A stretch of DNA of 41,986 nt, from contig CAZSJY010000009.1 of NCBI GenBank assembly GCA_964607375.1, positions 1 through 41,986 of the forward strand, in the 5' to 3' direction. Position 1 is the first letter of the stretch, and each line of letters begins with the position of its first letter. The notes beneath the pieces were generated by a model. It was not told the origin of the DNA. It searched no databases and saw only the letters and a list, made by a program, of their open reading frames with translations. The DNA is from JACNLC01 sp964607375. Lineage in GTDB: Bacteria; Fidelibacterota; Marinisomatia; SCGC-AAA003-L08; JACNLC01. Made by a program: the position numbers and the translations under genes. Shown here piece after piece: positions 1 to 9,103 of the stretch.

Positions 1-273
1 ATTTAACACTTCTTTATCAATTAAACATAATGAGTTATTATGCGGGATGTAACATCTACTCAATAAGTATGGAGTTTTACTGGTTTTATAACTTACAGAA
101 TAAAAGAATTTATAGATTTAGAAAAAGTATAACAAGTTCAAGTTAAAAAAAGTAGAGGTATAAAAATTTACTTTCAAATCAAATCTCCTAATGTTTGATA
201 TCAATATATCTCTGTAATTTTAAGTATTGAATAAAGTGAAATTCACATCATTTGAAAGCGATTTACGAATTAT
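1..273. other. Intergenic leader upstream of the lysine catabolism genes
   Basis: No convincing gene is visible here. A 38-codon AT-rich open frame (30-146, +) has no ribosome binding site and looks like chance. A perfect 10-bp palindrome TTGATATCAA (195-204) lies about 70 bp before the first start codon and could be an operator for the two downstream genes; this is inference only. Confidence 0.4.
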
Positions 274-1572
274 ATGAACAAAATTATTGGCATTAGAAGA
301 GAAGATAAAAACGAGTGGGAACGACGCGTTTCCCTTACGCCTGCACACATTAATGAACTTAAAGAGAAGTTTAATGTTCAAACTATAGTTCAGCCATCTA
401 AAATCAGGATGTTTGGCGATGATGAGTATCTAAAGAATGGGGCAGAGGTTAACGAGGATTTATCATCTGCAAATCCGATTTTTGCTGTAAAAGAAATTCC
501 TATTGAATTGTTCAAGGAAAATAAAACTTATGTTTTTTTCTCACATACAATCAAAGGACAAGATTACAATATGCCGTTGCTGAAGAAAATGATGGATTTG
601 AAGTGCAATTTAATTGACTATGAACGAATTGTAAATGAAAAGAACCAACGACTAATATTTTTTGGGAAGTTTGCTGGTTTAGCAGGAATGATTGAGACTT
701 TAGTTTCTTATGCTGAAAAATTAAATAAATCAGGTTTTATTACTCCGCTGAACAAAATCAAACAAGCTTATGAATATGCTTCACTTGATGATACCAAAGA
801 ACAAATATCTGCAATCGGAGATGAAATATCCAAAAGAGGATTATCAAGTGAAATTGGCCCAATTGTAGTAGGGTTTGCTGGATATGGAAATGTCTCCAAT
901 GGTGCACAGGATATTTACGATTTACTACCAAATACAGAAATCTCACCATCAGAGTTATTAACTGAAAAACTCGAAAACGGACAATTATATAAAGTTGTTT
1001 TCAAAGAAGAAGATATGGTAAAACCCATCGAGGGTGAATTTATTCTACAAGATTACTATAATCATCCTGAAAGATACACATCCAAATTTGAAGATTATTT
1101 ATCCAAAATGCAAGTTCTTATCAATTGCATTTATTGGACAGAAGAATATCCCCGTCTTGTAACAAAAGAATATCTCCAAAAGAATGCAGATTCTCTGAAA
1201 TTATCTGTAATCGGAGATATCAGTTGCGATATTGATGGTTCAGTAGAAATCACTCACAAAGCAACTTATCCAGATAATCCTTGCTTTACATATAATCCCA
1301 AAATTGGCAGTTTTACCGATGGTTCAAATTTAGACGGAATTACGGTGATGGCAGTTGACAATCTCCCTTGCGAGTTTTCTGCTGAATCATCTACTGAATT
1401 TTCTAAAGTTCTCAAGAATTATGTTAATGACATAATAGTTGCAGATTTTAGTCAAGATTTTGAGGAATTATCGTTACCATATCCAATCAAAAAGGCGTTG
1501 ATTCTTCACAACGGACACTTAACAAAAGATTACGAATACATCAAAGAATACATAAAAACGGAGGAAAAATGA
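274..1572 (+). CDS. Lysine-2-oxoglutarate reductase-like protein (LOR, AlaDH/PNT N-terminal family)
   Basis: The 432-residue product resembles the lysine-ketoglutarate reductase half of the bifunctional LKR/SDH enzyme, which condenses lysine and 2-oxoglutarate to saccharopine with NAD(P)H. The N-terminus (GIRREDKNEWERRVSLTP) is the AlaDH/PNT-type N-terminal signature, and a nucleotide-binding stretch with a GFAGYGNVSNGAQ glycine pattern is visible near the middle of the protein. Its stop codon overlaps the start of the saccharopine dehydrogenase gene (ATGA at 1569-1572), so the two are almost certainly co-transcribed and translationally coupled. The standalone form, rather than the animal/plant fusion, is usual in bacteria of the Bacteroidota group. 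Cytosolic, no signal peptide. Direction (lysine degradation) is inferred from family knowledge. Confidence 0.85.
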   Translation: MNKIIGIRREDKNEWERRVSLTPAHINELKEKFNVQTIVQPSKIRMFGDDEYLKNGAEVNEDLSSANPIFAVKEIPIELFKENKTYVFFSHTIKGQDYNMPLLKKMMDLKCNLIDYERIVNEKNQRLIFFGKFAGLAGMIETLVSYAEKLNKSGFITPLNKIKQAYEYASLDDTKEQISAIGDEISKRGLSSEIGPIVVGFAGYGNVSNGAQDIYDLLPNTEISPSELLTEKLENGQLYKVVFKEEDMVKPIEGEFILQDYYNHPERYTSKFEDYLSKMQVLINCIYWTEEYPRLVTKEYLQKNADSLKLSVIGDISCDIDGSVEITHKATYPDNPCFTYNPKIGSFTDGSNLDGITVMAVDNLPCEFSAESSTEFSKVLKNYVNDIIVADFSQDFEELSLPYPIKKALILHNGHLTKDYEYIKEYIKTEEK

Positions 1573-2894
1573 AAAATATATTGGTATTAGGTGCGGGATT
1601 AGTTAGTAAGCCGGGAGTAACATATCTTCTAAATCAAAGTAATTTGTTTGTAACGGTTGCTTCTCGCACAGTCAGTAAAGCTGAAAAGCTCGTTGAGGGA
1701 TTTTCTAATGGAAAAGCAATTGAACTCAATGTGAAGGACGAAAGCAAACTTGCTGAATTGATTAAGGAAAATGATATTATTATCAGTTTACTTCCTTGGG
1801 TTCATCACTTGAAAGTAGCAAATTTATGTGTTGAGCTCAACAAACATTTGGCTACAACATCTTATGTGAGTGAAGATATGCAAAAGCTAGATGAAATCAC
1901 CAAAAGTAAAGGATTGACTTTCTTGAATGAGATTGGTGTGGATCCTGGAATTGACCATATGTCAGCTATGAAGATTATTGATGAAGTCCATAACGAGGGC
2001 GGGAAAGTACTTCATTTCTATTCTTTCTGCGGAGGATTACCGGCACCTGAAGATAATGACAATCCTTTTGGATATAAATTTTCTTGGAGTCCAAAAGGTG
2101 TTGTGTTAGCCTCTCGAAATTCAGCTAAATTTCTTGAAAATAATGAAATTGTGGACATCATCGGTGAAGATTTGTTCTTAAATAGCAGAGAAGAAGAGGT
2201 TGAAGGTTTGGGAAGATATGAAGTTTATCCTAACAGAGATTCCTTACCTTATAAAGCTTTATATGGCTTAAAAGATGCTTTAACTGTTATGAGAGGTACT
2301 TATCGCAATGTGGGTTGGTGCCAGACACTCAAGAAAATTGTGGATTTGGGATTAGTTGATGACTCTACCATAGATGGTTTACAAGGTAGCACATTCAAAC
2401 AAATGACTGCAAAACTTATTGGTGCTAACGACAATGATGATGTCAAAGCAAAGGCAGCAGAAAAGTTGAATCTTGAGGTAGATTCAGATGTAATCAACAG
2501 ATTTGAATGGTTGGGATTATTCAGCGAGGAAGTAGTTCCTGAACGAGATAATCGTCTTGATGTATTAAGTGACCGATTGCAGGAGAAATTATATTTCAAA
2601 GATGGTGAAAAGGATATGATTATCCTCCAACATAAATTCATTGTTGAAAATAAGGATGGATCACAGGAAAAGATTACTTCAACACTCATAGATTTCGGAA
2701 TTCCTCACGGAGATTCATCTATGGCTAGAACTGTAAGTTTACCATTAGCGATTGGTGTCAAATTAATGGCTGATGAAAAAATAACTAAAAAGGGAGTTTT
2801 GATTCCATTGACCAGCGATATCTATAATCCAGTATTGGCTGAACTAGAGAACTTAGATATTAAAATGGTAGAAAAGAAAACGAAACTAAACTAA
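1569..2894 (+). CDS. Saccharopine dehydrogenase (glutamate-forming type)
   Basis: The 441-residue protein starts with a Rossmann motif (VLGAGLVSKPG, residues 5-15) and continues with the family stretch NEIGVDPGIDHM in the middle of the N-terminal half and FCGGLPAPEDNDNPFGYKFSW, all characteristic of Lys9/AASS C-terminal saccharopine dehydrogenases that release glutamate and 2-aminoadipate semialdehyde. It begins inside the stop of the LOR gene, with GGAGG immediately before the ATG (gaggaaaaATG), supporting translational coupling. Together the two genes form the saccharopine route of lysine degradation. No downstream aminoadipate semialdehyde dehydrogenase is in the window. Confidence 0.9.
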   Translation: MKNILVLGAGLVSKPGVTYLLNQSNLFVTVASRTVSKAEKLVEGFSNGKAIELNVKDESKLAELIKENDIIISLLPWVHHLKVANLCVELNKHLATTSYVSEDMQKLDEITKSKGLTFLNEIGVDPGIDHMSAMKIIDEVHNEGGKVLHFYSFCGGLPAPEDNDNPFGYKFSWSPKGVVLASRNSAKFLENNEIVDIIGEDLFLNSREEEVEGLGRYEVYPNRDSLPYKALYGLKDALTVMRGTYRNVGWCQTLKKIVDLGLVDDSTIDGLQGSTFKQMTAKLIGANDNDDVKAKAAEKLNLEVDSDVINRFEWLGLFSEEVVPERDNRLDVLSDRLQEKLYFKDGEKDMIILQHKFIVENKDGSQEKITSTLIDFGIPHGDSSMARTVSLPLAIGVKLMADEKITKKGVLIPLTSDIYNPVLAELENLDIKMVEKKTKLN

Positions 2895-2913
2895 CAATAA
2901 TATTGCTACAAAT

Positions 2914-2942
2914 AAAAGGGAGATCGTTGATCTCCCTTTTTT
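2914..2942. terminator. Bidirectional intrinsic terminator
   Basis: A perfect 12-bp stem (2914-2925 pairing 2929-2940) with a 3-nt loop contains the core GGGAGATC/GATCTCCC and is flanked by an A run on the left and a T run on the right. It lies between the convergent saccharopine dehydrogenase and dus genes, starting 19 bp after the first stop and abutting the second, so it can terminate transcription from both sides. Confidence 0.9.
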
Positions 2943-3960
2943 AAGTAACACCGAATTCTCTATAGAGTTTTTTCAACAAAGTATCAATTTCTCCAGTTGT
3001 TTTGGAGAGCATAAACTTCATTCGCCAATCAGAAGCACCTGCGAAACCTTTCAAATACCAATTCAGATGTTTTTTGGTCAAATTAACACAAACTTTTTCA
3101 TATTTATGATTTTTCAACAATTCGAAATGTCGTCGGCACATTTTAATTCTATCAGATAGTGTTGGAGGGATGTCATCCGCTCCATTTAGTTTGTTTTGGA
3201 TTGAACGAAATATCCAAGGATCCCCGAGTGAACCTCGTGCAATCATAATCGCATCACAACCTGTTTCAGTAAACATTCGTATTGCATCATTAGCGTTGTG
3301 AATGTCACCATTGCCAATTATAGGGATATTTACTGAATCTTTCATTTCCTTGATAAGTGACCAATCTGCAAATCCTGTATATTGTTGCTTCATTGTTCGT
3401 GGATGAAGCGTGATAGCTCTAACTCCAATCTTTTCAAGGCGAACTGCTGCTTCTGTAGAAACGATTGAATTTTTGTCTATGCCAGAACGCATTTTAACAG
3501 TTATTGGAATTTGTGGAACTGACTCAATAACTGAAGATGTAATTTCTTCCATAACTTCTAAATCTTTTAGAGCACCAGAGCCAGCTCCTCGTTTGGTTAC
3601 TTTTGGAACAGGACAACCGAAGTTGATATCAATAATATCTGGTTTTAGGCGTTCAAATAGCATTTTAGCGGATTCACCAACTACAAGTGGATCTTCTCCA
3701 AATACCTGTATTCCAATTGGTCGTTCAGACTCTGTAAAAGATGCTAAATCGAATGTTTTTTGACTTTCTCTGATGATACCATTTGCGCTAACAAACTCTG
3801 TGTAAACGACTCCCGCACCCATTTCACGAGCAATAACACGATAAGAGTGGTCGGTTACACCAGCCATTGGTGCCAATAATATAGGATTATTAATCTTTAA
3901 ACTGCCTATTGATAAACTTCTAATAATTTTTGTGTTTCTTTGATCCTTCATACATTTCAT
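2941..3960 (-). CDS. dusB: tRNA-dihydrouridine synthase (DusB-like)
   Basis: This 339-residue TIM-barrel flavoenzyme reduces uridine in the tRNA D-loop to dihydrouridine with FMN and NADPH. The DUS signatures are clear: LAPMAGVTDHSYR (29-41), the active-site region NFGCPVPKVTKRGAGSGAL with catalytic Cys116, and the FMN-phosphate stretch IGNGDI followed by GCDAIMIARGSLGDPW. KVTKRGAGSGAL is closest to the DusB/Dus1 branch. The first ATG (3960) gives a 41-bp overlap with the upstream methyltransferase gene; the ATG at 3951 is an alternative and no later in-frame ATG precedes the core. The pair forms an RNA-modification operon. Confidence 0.92.
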   Translation of the reverse strand: MKCMKDQRNTKIIRSLSIGSLKINNPILLAPMAGVTDHSYRVIAREMGAGVVYTEFVSANGIIRESQKTFDLASFTESERPIGIQVFGEDPLVVGESAKMLFERLKPDIIDINFGCPVPKVTKRGAGSGALKDLEVMEEITSSVIESVPQIPITVKMRSGIDKNSIVSTEAAVRLEKIGVRAITLHPRTMKQQYTGFADWSLIKEMKDSVNIPIIGNGDIHNANDAIRMFTETGCDAIMIARGSLGDPWIFRSIQNKLNGADDIPPTLSDRIKMCRRHFELLKNHKYEKVCVNLTKKHLNWYLKGFAGASDWRMKFMLSKTTGEIDTLLKKLYREFGVT

Positions 3961-5071
3961 ACTTTAGAAGTCTGCAATCGATATTTCCATTTTTTAATGG
4001 AATTCGTTTCGATGCTTTAAGTCCGATATGTTTTGCTAAATCCAAATTACCTGTAAAAACACAAGCGATAAATCCATTACATTTTTGCTTGAAAGTATCA
4101 CCAATTAACTTATAGAGTTCAATAAGTTCAGTTTCTTCGCCAATTCGTTCGCCATAAGGTGGATTACAGATAATTATTCCATTTTCAGGTTTTGGCTCGA
4201 ATCTTGAGAAATTTCTTACTTTCCAATTGATTTTGTTATCAACACCTGCTACACTTGAATTGTGTTTTGCCATTGTGATTGCATCTAAACGAACATCCGA
4301 ACCGTGAATTTCGACACAGTCGTTTGATATTTGTGAATTTGCTTCATCAGTAATATCGTTCCAAATTGATGAAACAAATCCTATCCAATTTTTGAAACCG
4401 AATGTTTCTCTTAATAATCCAGGAGCTTTATTAATTGAAATGAGTGCAGCTTCAATGCAGAATGTACCAGAACCACACATTGGATCATAAAATGGTTGAT
4501 TACGAGGATCCCAGTCTGATAAATAGATAATTCCTGCAGCCAGTGATTCGTTTAATGATGCTTTATGAATTTTCCTTCGATAACCTCGTTTATAAAGTGG
4601 AATACCTGAACTATCTAAATAGATCATTGCTTTATTATCTTTCAGATATAGGTTTACCTTCACATCAGGATTTGGTACATTTACACTTGGGCGTCTTCCT
4701 TTTTTATCACGGATTGAATCGACTATAGCATCCTTAACAAGTAATGATGCGTAGTGGGAATGGTCTATTTTGGAATTTGATACGAAAGAATCAATTGCAA
4801 ATGTCATTTGTGGAGTGATATGATCTAACCAAGGATATGTGTAAACATTGTCATAAAGATCTTTTTGTTTGATTATATCAAATTGATCGAGTTTAACTAA
4901 AAGACGTATTCCTGTTCTACTCCACAAATTGACACGATAGATATCTTCTAAACTACCTTCGAAAAGAATTCCTCCACTGGTTTCAGTTAAACCGGAAATT
5001 CCCAAATGTTTGAGCTCTTTAGCACAAACACACTCTAAACCTTTTACACACGATAAAAATAGACTATACAT
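3920..5071 (-). CDS. THUMP-domain 23S rRNA (guanine-N2) methyltransferase, RlmL-N-terminal/YpsC type
   Basis: The 383-residue protein starts LFLSCVKGLECVCAKEL, the typical N-terminal ferredoxin-like/THUMP start of the RlmK/L N-terminal family. THUMP covers about residues 60-155, followed by a Rossmann methyltransferase with the SAM-binding motif DPMCGSGTFCIEAAL (196-210) and the NPPYGER catalytic motif (303-309) expected for amino-directed N2-guanine methylation. It lacks the second, RlmK-like methyltransferase domain of E. coli RlmL. It precedes dus with a 41-bp overlap and is divergently transcribed from the yajC operon. Confidence 0.9.
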   Translation of the reverse strand: MYSLFLSCVKGLECVCAKELKHLGISGLTETSGGILFEGSLEDIYRVNLWSRTGIRLLVKLDQFDIIKQKDLYDNVYTYPWLDHITPQMTFAIDSFVSNSKIDHSHYASLLVKDAIVDSIRDKKGRRPSVNVPNPDVKVNLYLKDNKAMIYLDSSGIPLYKRGYRRKIHKASLNESLAAGIIYLSDWDPRNQPFYDPMCGSGTFCIEAALISINKAPGLLRETFGFKNWIGFVSSIWNDITDEANSQISNDCVEIHGSDVRLDAITMAKHNSSVAGVDNKINWKVRNFSRFEPKPENGIIICNPPYGERIGEETELIELYKLIGDTFKQKCNGFIACVFTGNLDLAKHIGLKASKRIPLKNGNIDCRLLKYEMYEGSKKHKNY

Positions 5072-5186
5072 TGTTGATATATTACGATGTAATGCTTGTA
5101 GATTTCGAAAGAATAATTTTGTAAAATCAATCTTATTGTATTTAGTTCATTATTGTGTAATTTTATGGCCTAATTAGGAGATTAAT

Positions 5187-5510
5187 TTGGATATTTTACA
5201 TGCACAAGATGCTAGTGGTGGCGGAATGAGTTTTTTTGTTCCAATGTTGATTGTTTTCGTAATTTTCTATTTTTTGTTAATTCGACCTCAATCGAAACAA
5301 AGAAAGACACACATTAAACAATTACAAGAACTTAAAAAAGGAGATAGAATTTTAACTCGTGGTGGAATCTATGGTAATATCGTAGATATTATCGGTAAAG
5401 AAGCTAATATGATTATTATAGATGTTGGTGACAAAAATAAGTTAACTGTTGCTCGTTCATATATTGCTGGACTTGCAGACTCGGCTCCCACGGAACCCGA
5501 AAACAGCTGA
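5187..5510 (+). CDS. yajC: YajC, Sec translocon accessory subunit
   Basis: The 107-residue protein has one membrane helix (about residues 16-34) followed by IRPQSKQRKTHIKQLQELKKGDRI, and the GGIYGNIVDI core typical of YajC, the small SecDF-associated preprotein translocase subunit. The start is a TTG preceded by TAATTAGGAG at good spacing (AGGAG 5176-5180), and there is no in-frame ATG nearer than residue 14. It opens a nine-gene operon dominated by translation functions; its stop overlaps the def start by one base (TGATG). Confidence 0.92.
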   Translation: MDILHAQDASGGGMSFFVPMLIVFVIFYFLLIRPQSKQRKTHIKQLQELKKGDRILTRGGIYGNIVDIIGKEANMIIIDVGDKNKLTVARSYIAGLADSAPTEPENS

Positions 5511-6043
5511 TGGCTCTACTCCACCTGCAAAAATATGGTTCGTCCCATTTAAGAAAAAAAGCGATTCCTGTAAAAGATTTTTCTGATTTAAAAAATCTAA
5601 TTGATGATATGTTAGAGACAATGTATCACAAAGAAGGTATCGGATTAGCTGCAAATCAAGTTGGAAGTGAATTCAGTTTGTTTGTTATTGATGTTAATAA
5701 TCTTGAAGATGAAATTGATACTGAACCACGAATATTCATTAATCCAAAGATTGTTAGATACGAAGGAGAATGTGACATAGAAGAGGGTTGTTTGAGTATT
5801 CCTGAAATACGAGCAGTTATCACTAGAGCAGAATCTGTAACAATCGAATATCAAGATTTACAGCAAGTTGACCATACAGATACATTTATTGGAATGTCAG
5901 CAAGAGTTATTCAACACGAAATTGATCATTTAGAAGGGAAATATTTTACAGATTATTTATCTCCAACTAAAAAATCGCTAATTCAAAAACGCCTTTTAGA
6001 AATATCTCAAACAGGAAAACCGTCCAGAAGTGTGACAATTTGA
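5510..6043 (+). CDS. def: Peptide deformylase
   Basis: This 177-residue metalloenzyme removes the formyl group from nascent N-terminal methionine. All three family motifs are intact: GIGLAANQ (43-50), EGCLS with metal ligand Cys94, and HEIDH (136-140) supplying two histidine ligands and the catalytic glutamate. It starts on the last base of the yajC stop and is followed by fmt, the classical def-fmt pairing that adds and removes the formyl group. Confidence 0.96.
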   Translation: MALLHLQKYGSSHLRKKAIPVKDFSDLKNLIDDMLETMYHKEGIGLAANQVGSEFSLFVIDVNNLEDEIDTEPRIFINPKIVRYEGECDIEEGCLSIPEIRAVITRAESVTIEYQDLQQVDHTDTFIGMSARVIQHEIDHLEGKYFTDYLSPTKKSLIQKRLLEISQTGKPSRSVTI

Positions 6044-6109
6044 TAAAAACCTTGCACAAAGTTTATATAACACAGAAAATGATAAAACTATGATAGAGTG
6101 TTTTCTTTT

Positions 6110-7054
6110 ATGAGAGTAATATTTATGGGTACATCTGATTTTGCTGTCCCATCTTTGGAAGCTCTTGATAAATCTATACATCAAGTAGTTGCTGTAGTGA
6201 CTGTTCCTGACAAACCTGCTGGGCGAGGACAGAAACTTACTTCTTCTCCAATAAAACTTTTAGCAGAAAATCTAAAATATCCTGTATTTCAACCGGTTTC
6301 TCTTAATGACAGAGAATTTTTAGATAATATTAAAGATTGTTTTGCTGATATTTTTGTAGTTGTAGCATTCAGAATTTTACCAGAAATATTATTCTCTATT
6401 CCTAAATTTGGCTCCATCAATTTACATCCATCACTGCTTCCATTGTATAGAGGTGCAGCTCCTATCCAAAGAGCTATTATGAATTGTGAAACAAAAACAG
6501 GATTAACAACATTTAAGATAACAAAAAGAGTTGATGCAGGAAATATATTACTACAAGAACATGTATTAATTAGTGAAAATGACACCACACAAGATTTATG
6601 GATGAAATGCTCAAATAATGGAGCTAAGTTATTGATAAAGACAATAGATGGATTGATGAATAGCACTTTAACTCCTATAAAACAGAAAAACGAAATTTCA
6701 ACCACAGCACCAAAAATCAAAAAGGAAGATTGCAAAATCAATTGGACAAAATCAGCAATTGATATACATAATCAGATACGTGCTCTTTCGCCTAAACCAG
6801 GATCTTTTACAAAATTGAAAAGTAGGGTTGTTAAATTATTTAACTCATCTTTAAGTTTATGTGAATATCCAGCAGAACTGTCCAAATTGAAGCCAGGAGA
6901 AATTAGAATATATAATCATCATTTAATAATTGGGACTGGTTTTGGTTTAATTAAGATAAACGAAATACAACTAGAAGGAAAAAAGAGGATGCCTATTAAA
7001 GAATATCTATTAGGTAATCCACAAATAGGAGGAGAAACCTTTGATAACGAGTAA
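6110..7054 (+). CDS. fmt: Methionyl-tRNA formyltransferase
   Basis: Formylates the initiator Met-tRNA using 10-formyl-THF. The N-terminus MRVIFMGTSDFAVPSLEAL and the active-site stretch LHPSLLPLYRGAAPIQRAI are diagnostic, followed by the C-terminal tRNA-binding domain. I take the ATG at 6110 (314 residues) because homologues begin close to the first beta strand; a GTG at 6098 would add four residues and cannot be excluded. No strong ribosome binding site is seen for either. The gene overlaps rsmB by 14 bp. Confidence 0.95.
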   Translation: MRVIFMGTSDFAVPSLEALDKSIHQVVAVVTVPDKPAGRGQKLTSSPIKLLAENLKYPVFQPVSLNDREFLDNIKDCFADIFVVVAFRILPEILFSIPKFGSINLHPSLLPLYRGAAPIQRAIMNCETKTGLTTFKITKRVDAGNILLQEHVLISENDTTQDLWMKCSNNGAKLLIKTIDGLMNSTLTPIKQKNEISTTAPKIKKEDCKINWTKSAIDIHNQIRALSPKPGSFTKLKSRVVKLFNSSLSLCEYPAELSKLKPGEIRIYNHHLIIGTGFGLIKINEIQLEGKKRMPIKEYLLGNPQIGGETFDNE

Positions 7055-8372
7055 AAGACACTTGCCAATTAGACGCTTGGCTTGGGAAGTAATTCGCGTA
7101 GCAAAAAGAAAAGATCGACAATTGTTAGATATTTTAGCAGAACACCTTAGGAAAATGGACTTTGATGAACAAGACACTTGGTTCATTAGAGAACTAGTAC
7201 AGGGTTCAGTCAGAATGAAAGGTCGGCTTGACTGGGAACTTGCACAGGTATTCACTGGAGATTATGAGGAAATGAATGATAACCTCAAAGTTCTGCTTCG
7301 CATTGGTGCTTACCAACTACGATTTATGGATTCAGTTCCTGATTATGCTGCAGTAGCATCATCTGTGCACTTGGCTAAATCTATTCATCCTAATGCTGCG
7401 AAACTTGCAAACGCACTTTTGAGAACATTTATAGATTTTAAAATTGCTGTTCCAGATGATGAATCAACTATCATCTCTTGGTCGCAATATTTGAGTCATC
7501 CTGTATGGTTAATGAGTAAATGGACGGAACAATGGTCACTAGATGTTGCGAAAAAATTGGCTGAATGGAACAATAAAGTACCTGTTGTTTGGTTTAAATT
7601 AAACAATTTGGAAATGTCATCTGAGGACTTGAAAAAGTATCTAGAAGAACATGAATATGATTATGAATTTTTCAAACATAATGATCTATACTTTAAGGTG
7701 AATCATACTTATAAATTGTATAGTAGCGAATTGTATGATCTTGGAAACATTAGCGTTCAAGATCCGTCTGCAGGTTTTGTTGTTGATCTTTTAGCTCCTG
7801 AAAAAGACGATACAATTATTGATGGATGTGCAGCTCCAGGCAAGAAAACCGCTCATATTGCACAAAAGTTAAACAATACAGGAAAAATATATGCATATGA
7901 TTCAAATAAACATCGATTAAAAAGACTTATAGAGCATATTTCTAGATTAAGTGTTACGAATATTGAAACTGAAATAAGAGATTTGACTTATTCAGAACTT
8001 CCTAAAGCAGATAAGATTCTTGTAGATGTACCGTGCATGGGAACAGGAGTATTGGGGAGAAGAGCTGATGTTAGATGGAGAAAAAGCATAGAAGATATAT
8101 ATGAATCTTCAATTTTACAGCGAAAGATATTATGGAATGCTGCTAAATATGTAAAACGCGGTGGTGTGTTAGTGTATACCACAAACTCTTTGGAAAATGA
8201 AGAAAATTGGATGGTTGTAGATGCTTTTCTGAAAAATCAACCTGAGTATAAGATAGAAAAAGCTGATAAATTTGTACCAAAGAAATTTGTTAATAAAAAT
8301 GGTGCATTCGAAACATTTCCACCTGATGATGAAATGGACGGATGCTTTGCAATTAGATTAAGGAGAGATTGA
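7041..8372 (+). CDS. rsmB: RsmB-like 16S rRNA m5C methyltransferase homologue with altered active site
   Basis: The 443-residue protein has the RsmB layout: NusB-like RNA-binding domain (about 1-150) then a Rossmann methyltransferase. The SAM motif reads DGCAAPGKKT (261-270), where the family has CAAPGGKT. The PC motif is present (VDVPCMGTGVLG, Cys332). The TC motif, whose cysteine is the catalytic nucleophile in RsmB, reads YTTNSLENEEN, placing Asn382 at the cysteine position. Methyl transfer by the known mechanism would therefore be impaired, so the protein may be inactive, use another residue, or act as an RNA-binding factor. The start is TTG at 7041 behind a perfect AGGAGG (7027-7032). 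The position after def-fmt is the conserved one for rsmB. Confidence 0.88.
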   Translation: MITSKRHLPIRRLAWEVIRVAKRKDRQLLDILAEHLRKMDFDEQDTWFIRELVQGSVRMKGRLDWELAQVFTGDYEEMNDNLKVLLRIGAYQLRFMDSVPDYAAVASSVHLAKSIHPNAAKLANALLRTFIDFKIAVPDDESTIISWSQYLSHPVWLMSKWTEQWSLDVAKKLAEWNNKVPVVWFKLNNLEMSSEDLKKYLEEHEYDYEFFKHNDLYFKVNHTYKLYSSELYDLGNISVQDPSAGFVVDLLAPEKDDTIIDGCAAPGKKTAHIAQKLNNTGKIYAYDSNKHRLKRLIEHISRLSVTNIETEIRDLTYSELPKADKILVDVPCMGTGVLGRRADVRWRKSIEDIYESSILQRKILWNAAKYVKRGGVLVYTTNSLENEENWMVVDAFLKNQPEYKIEKADKFVPKKFVNKNGAFETFPPDDEMDGCFAIRLRRD

Positions 8373-9103
8373 TCAAGGTTATTGTTAAATATACTATAGC
8401 TTTATTTACTCTAATCTTTTTTGGGCTATTGCTCTTTGAAGCCGTAATCTTACCATTGTATGTGGGTTATGATAACGAACATTATCTACCCGACCTAAGA
8501 GGAAAATATAGAGAAAATGCAACTAGAGAACTTGAAATGATAGGCTTTAAGGTTGAATTGATTTATAAAGAGTTCTCAAGAGAGTATCCCCATGGTACAG
8601 TTATTAGTATGTCACCTAGAGCATTTACAAAGGTAAAGGAAGGTCGAACGATAAAATTGACTGTAGCCAAGAAAAATAAAGATGTGATACTAACTGATTT
8701 TACCGATATGTCTATTCGCAATGCACTTTTGGAGTTAAAAAAACTCGGACTTGAATTAGATACCATAACCTATGAATATAGTATTCAATATGAAAAAGAT
8801 AAAATTACACACCAGATTCCAAATAGTGGTCATACTGTAGAACAGGGAACACCAGTTTCCTTTTGGGTAAGTAAGGGAGAACCTCCTGATTACTACAAGG
8901 TTCCTGATCTTGTAAATTTCAGTCTGAATAAGGCTGAAAAACTACTTTATTCTGCAGGTTTACAAATTGGTGAAATCACATATGAATATCAACCTTTACT
9001 TATTTCAAATACAGTATTAGAGCAAAGTCTAACCGCTGGAATGCGCGTTTCTTTTCCTGCAAGAGTAGATTTAACAGTAAGTATAGACAACAAGGACTAT
9101 TAA
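8369..9103 (+). CDS. Membrane-anchored PASTA-domain protein without kinase domain
   Basis: The 244-residue protein begins with one membrane helix (about 8-32) and then three PASTA repeats (about 35-103, 104-170 and 172-241), each with the pattern of a helix (ATRELEMIGFKVEL, RNALLELKKLGLEL, NKAEKLLYSAGLQIG) and a closing strand. PASTA domains bind muropeptides or unlinked peptidoglycan in Ser/Thr kinases and PBPs. No kinase or transpeptidase domain is attached. The start is TTG at 8369 inside the rsmB stop (TTGA), behind AGGAGA. Location is inferred to be periplasmic, anchored in the inner membrane. Confidence 0.88.
   Translation: MIKVIVKYTIALFTLIFFGLLLFEAVILPLYVGYDNEHYLPDLRGKYRENATRELEMIGFKVELIYKEFSREYPHGTVISMSPRAFTKVKEGRTIKLTVAKKNKDVILTDFTDMSIRNALLELKKLGLELDTITYEYSIQYEKDKITHQIPNSGHTVEQGTPVSFWVSKGEPPDYYKVPDLVNFSLNKAEKLLYSAGLQIGEITYEYQPLLISNTVLEQSLTAGMRVSFPARVDLTVSIDNKDY

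Noticed and set aside
30..146. 38-codon ORF (+) in the leader before the lysine genes
   Set aside because: No ribosome binding site, aromatic-rich but random-looking composition in AT-rich DNA; nothing connects it to the downstream genes.
6289..6741. 150-residue minus-strand frame in fmt
   Set aside because: Shadow of fmt, which is unambiguous.
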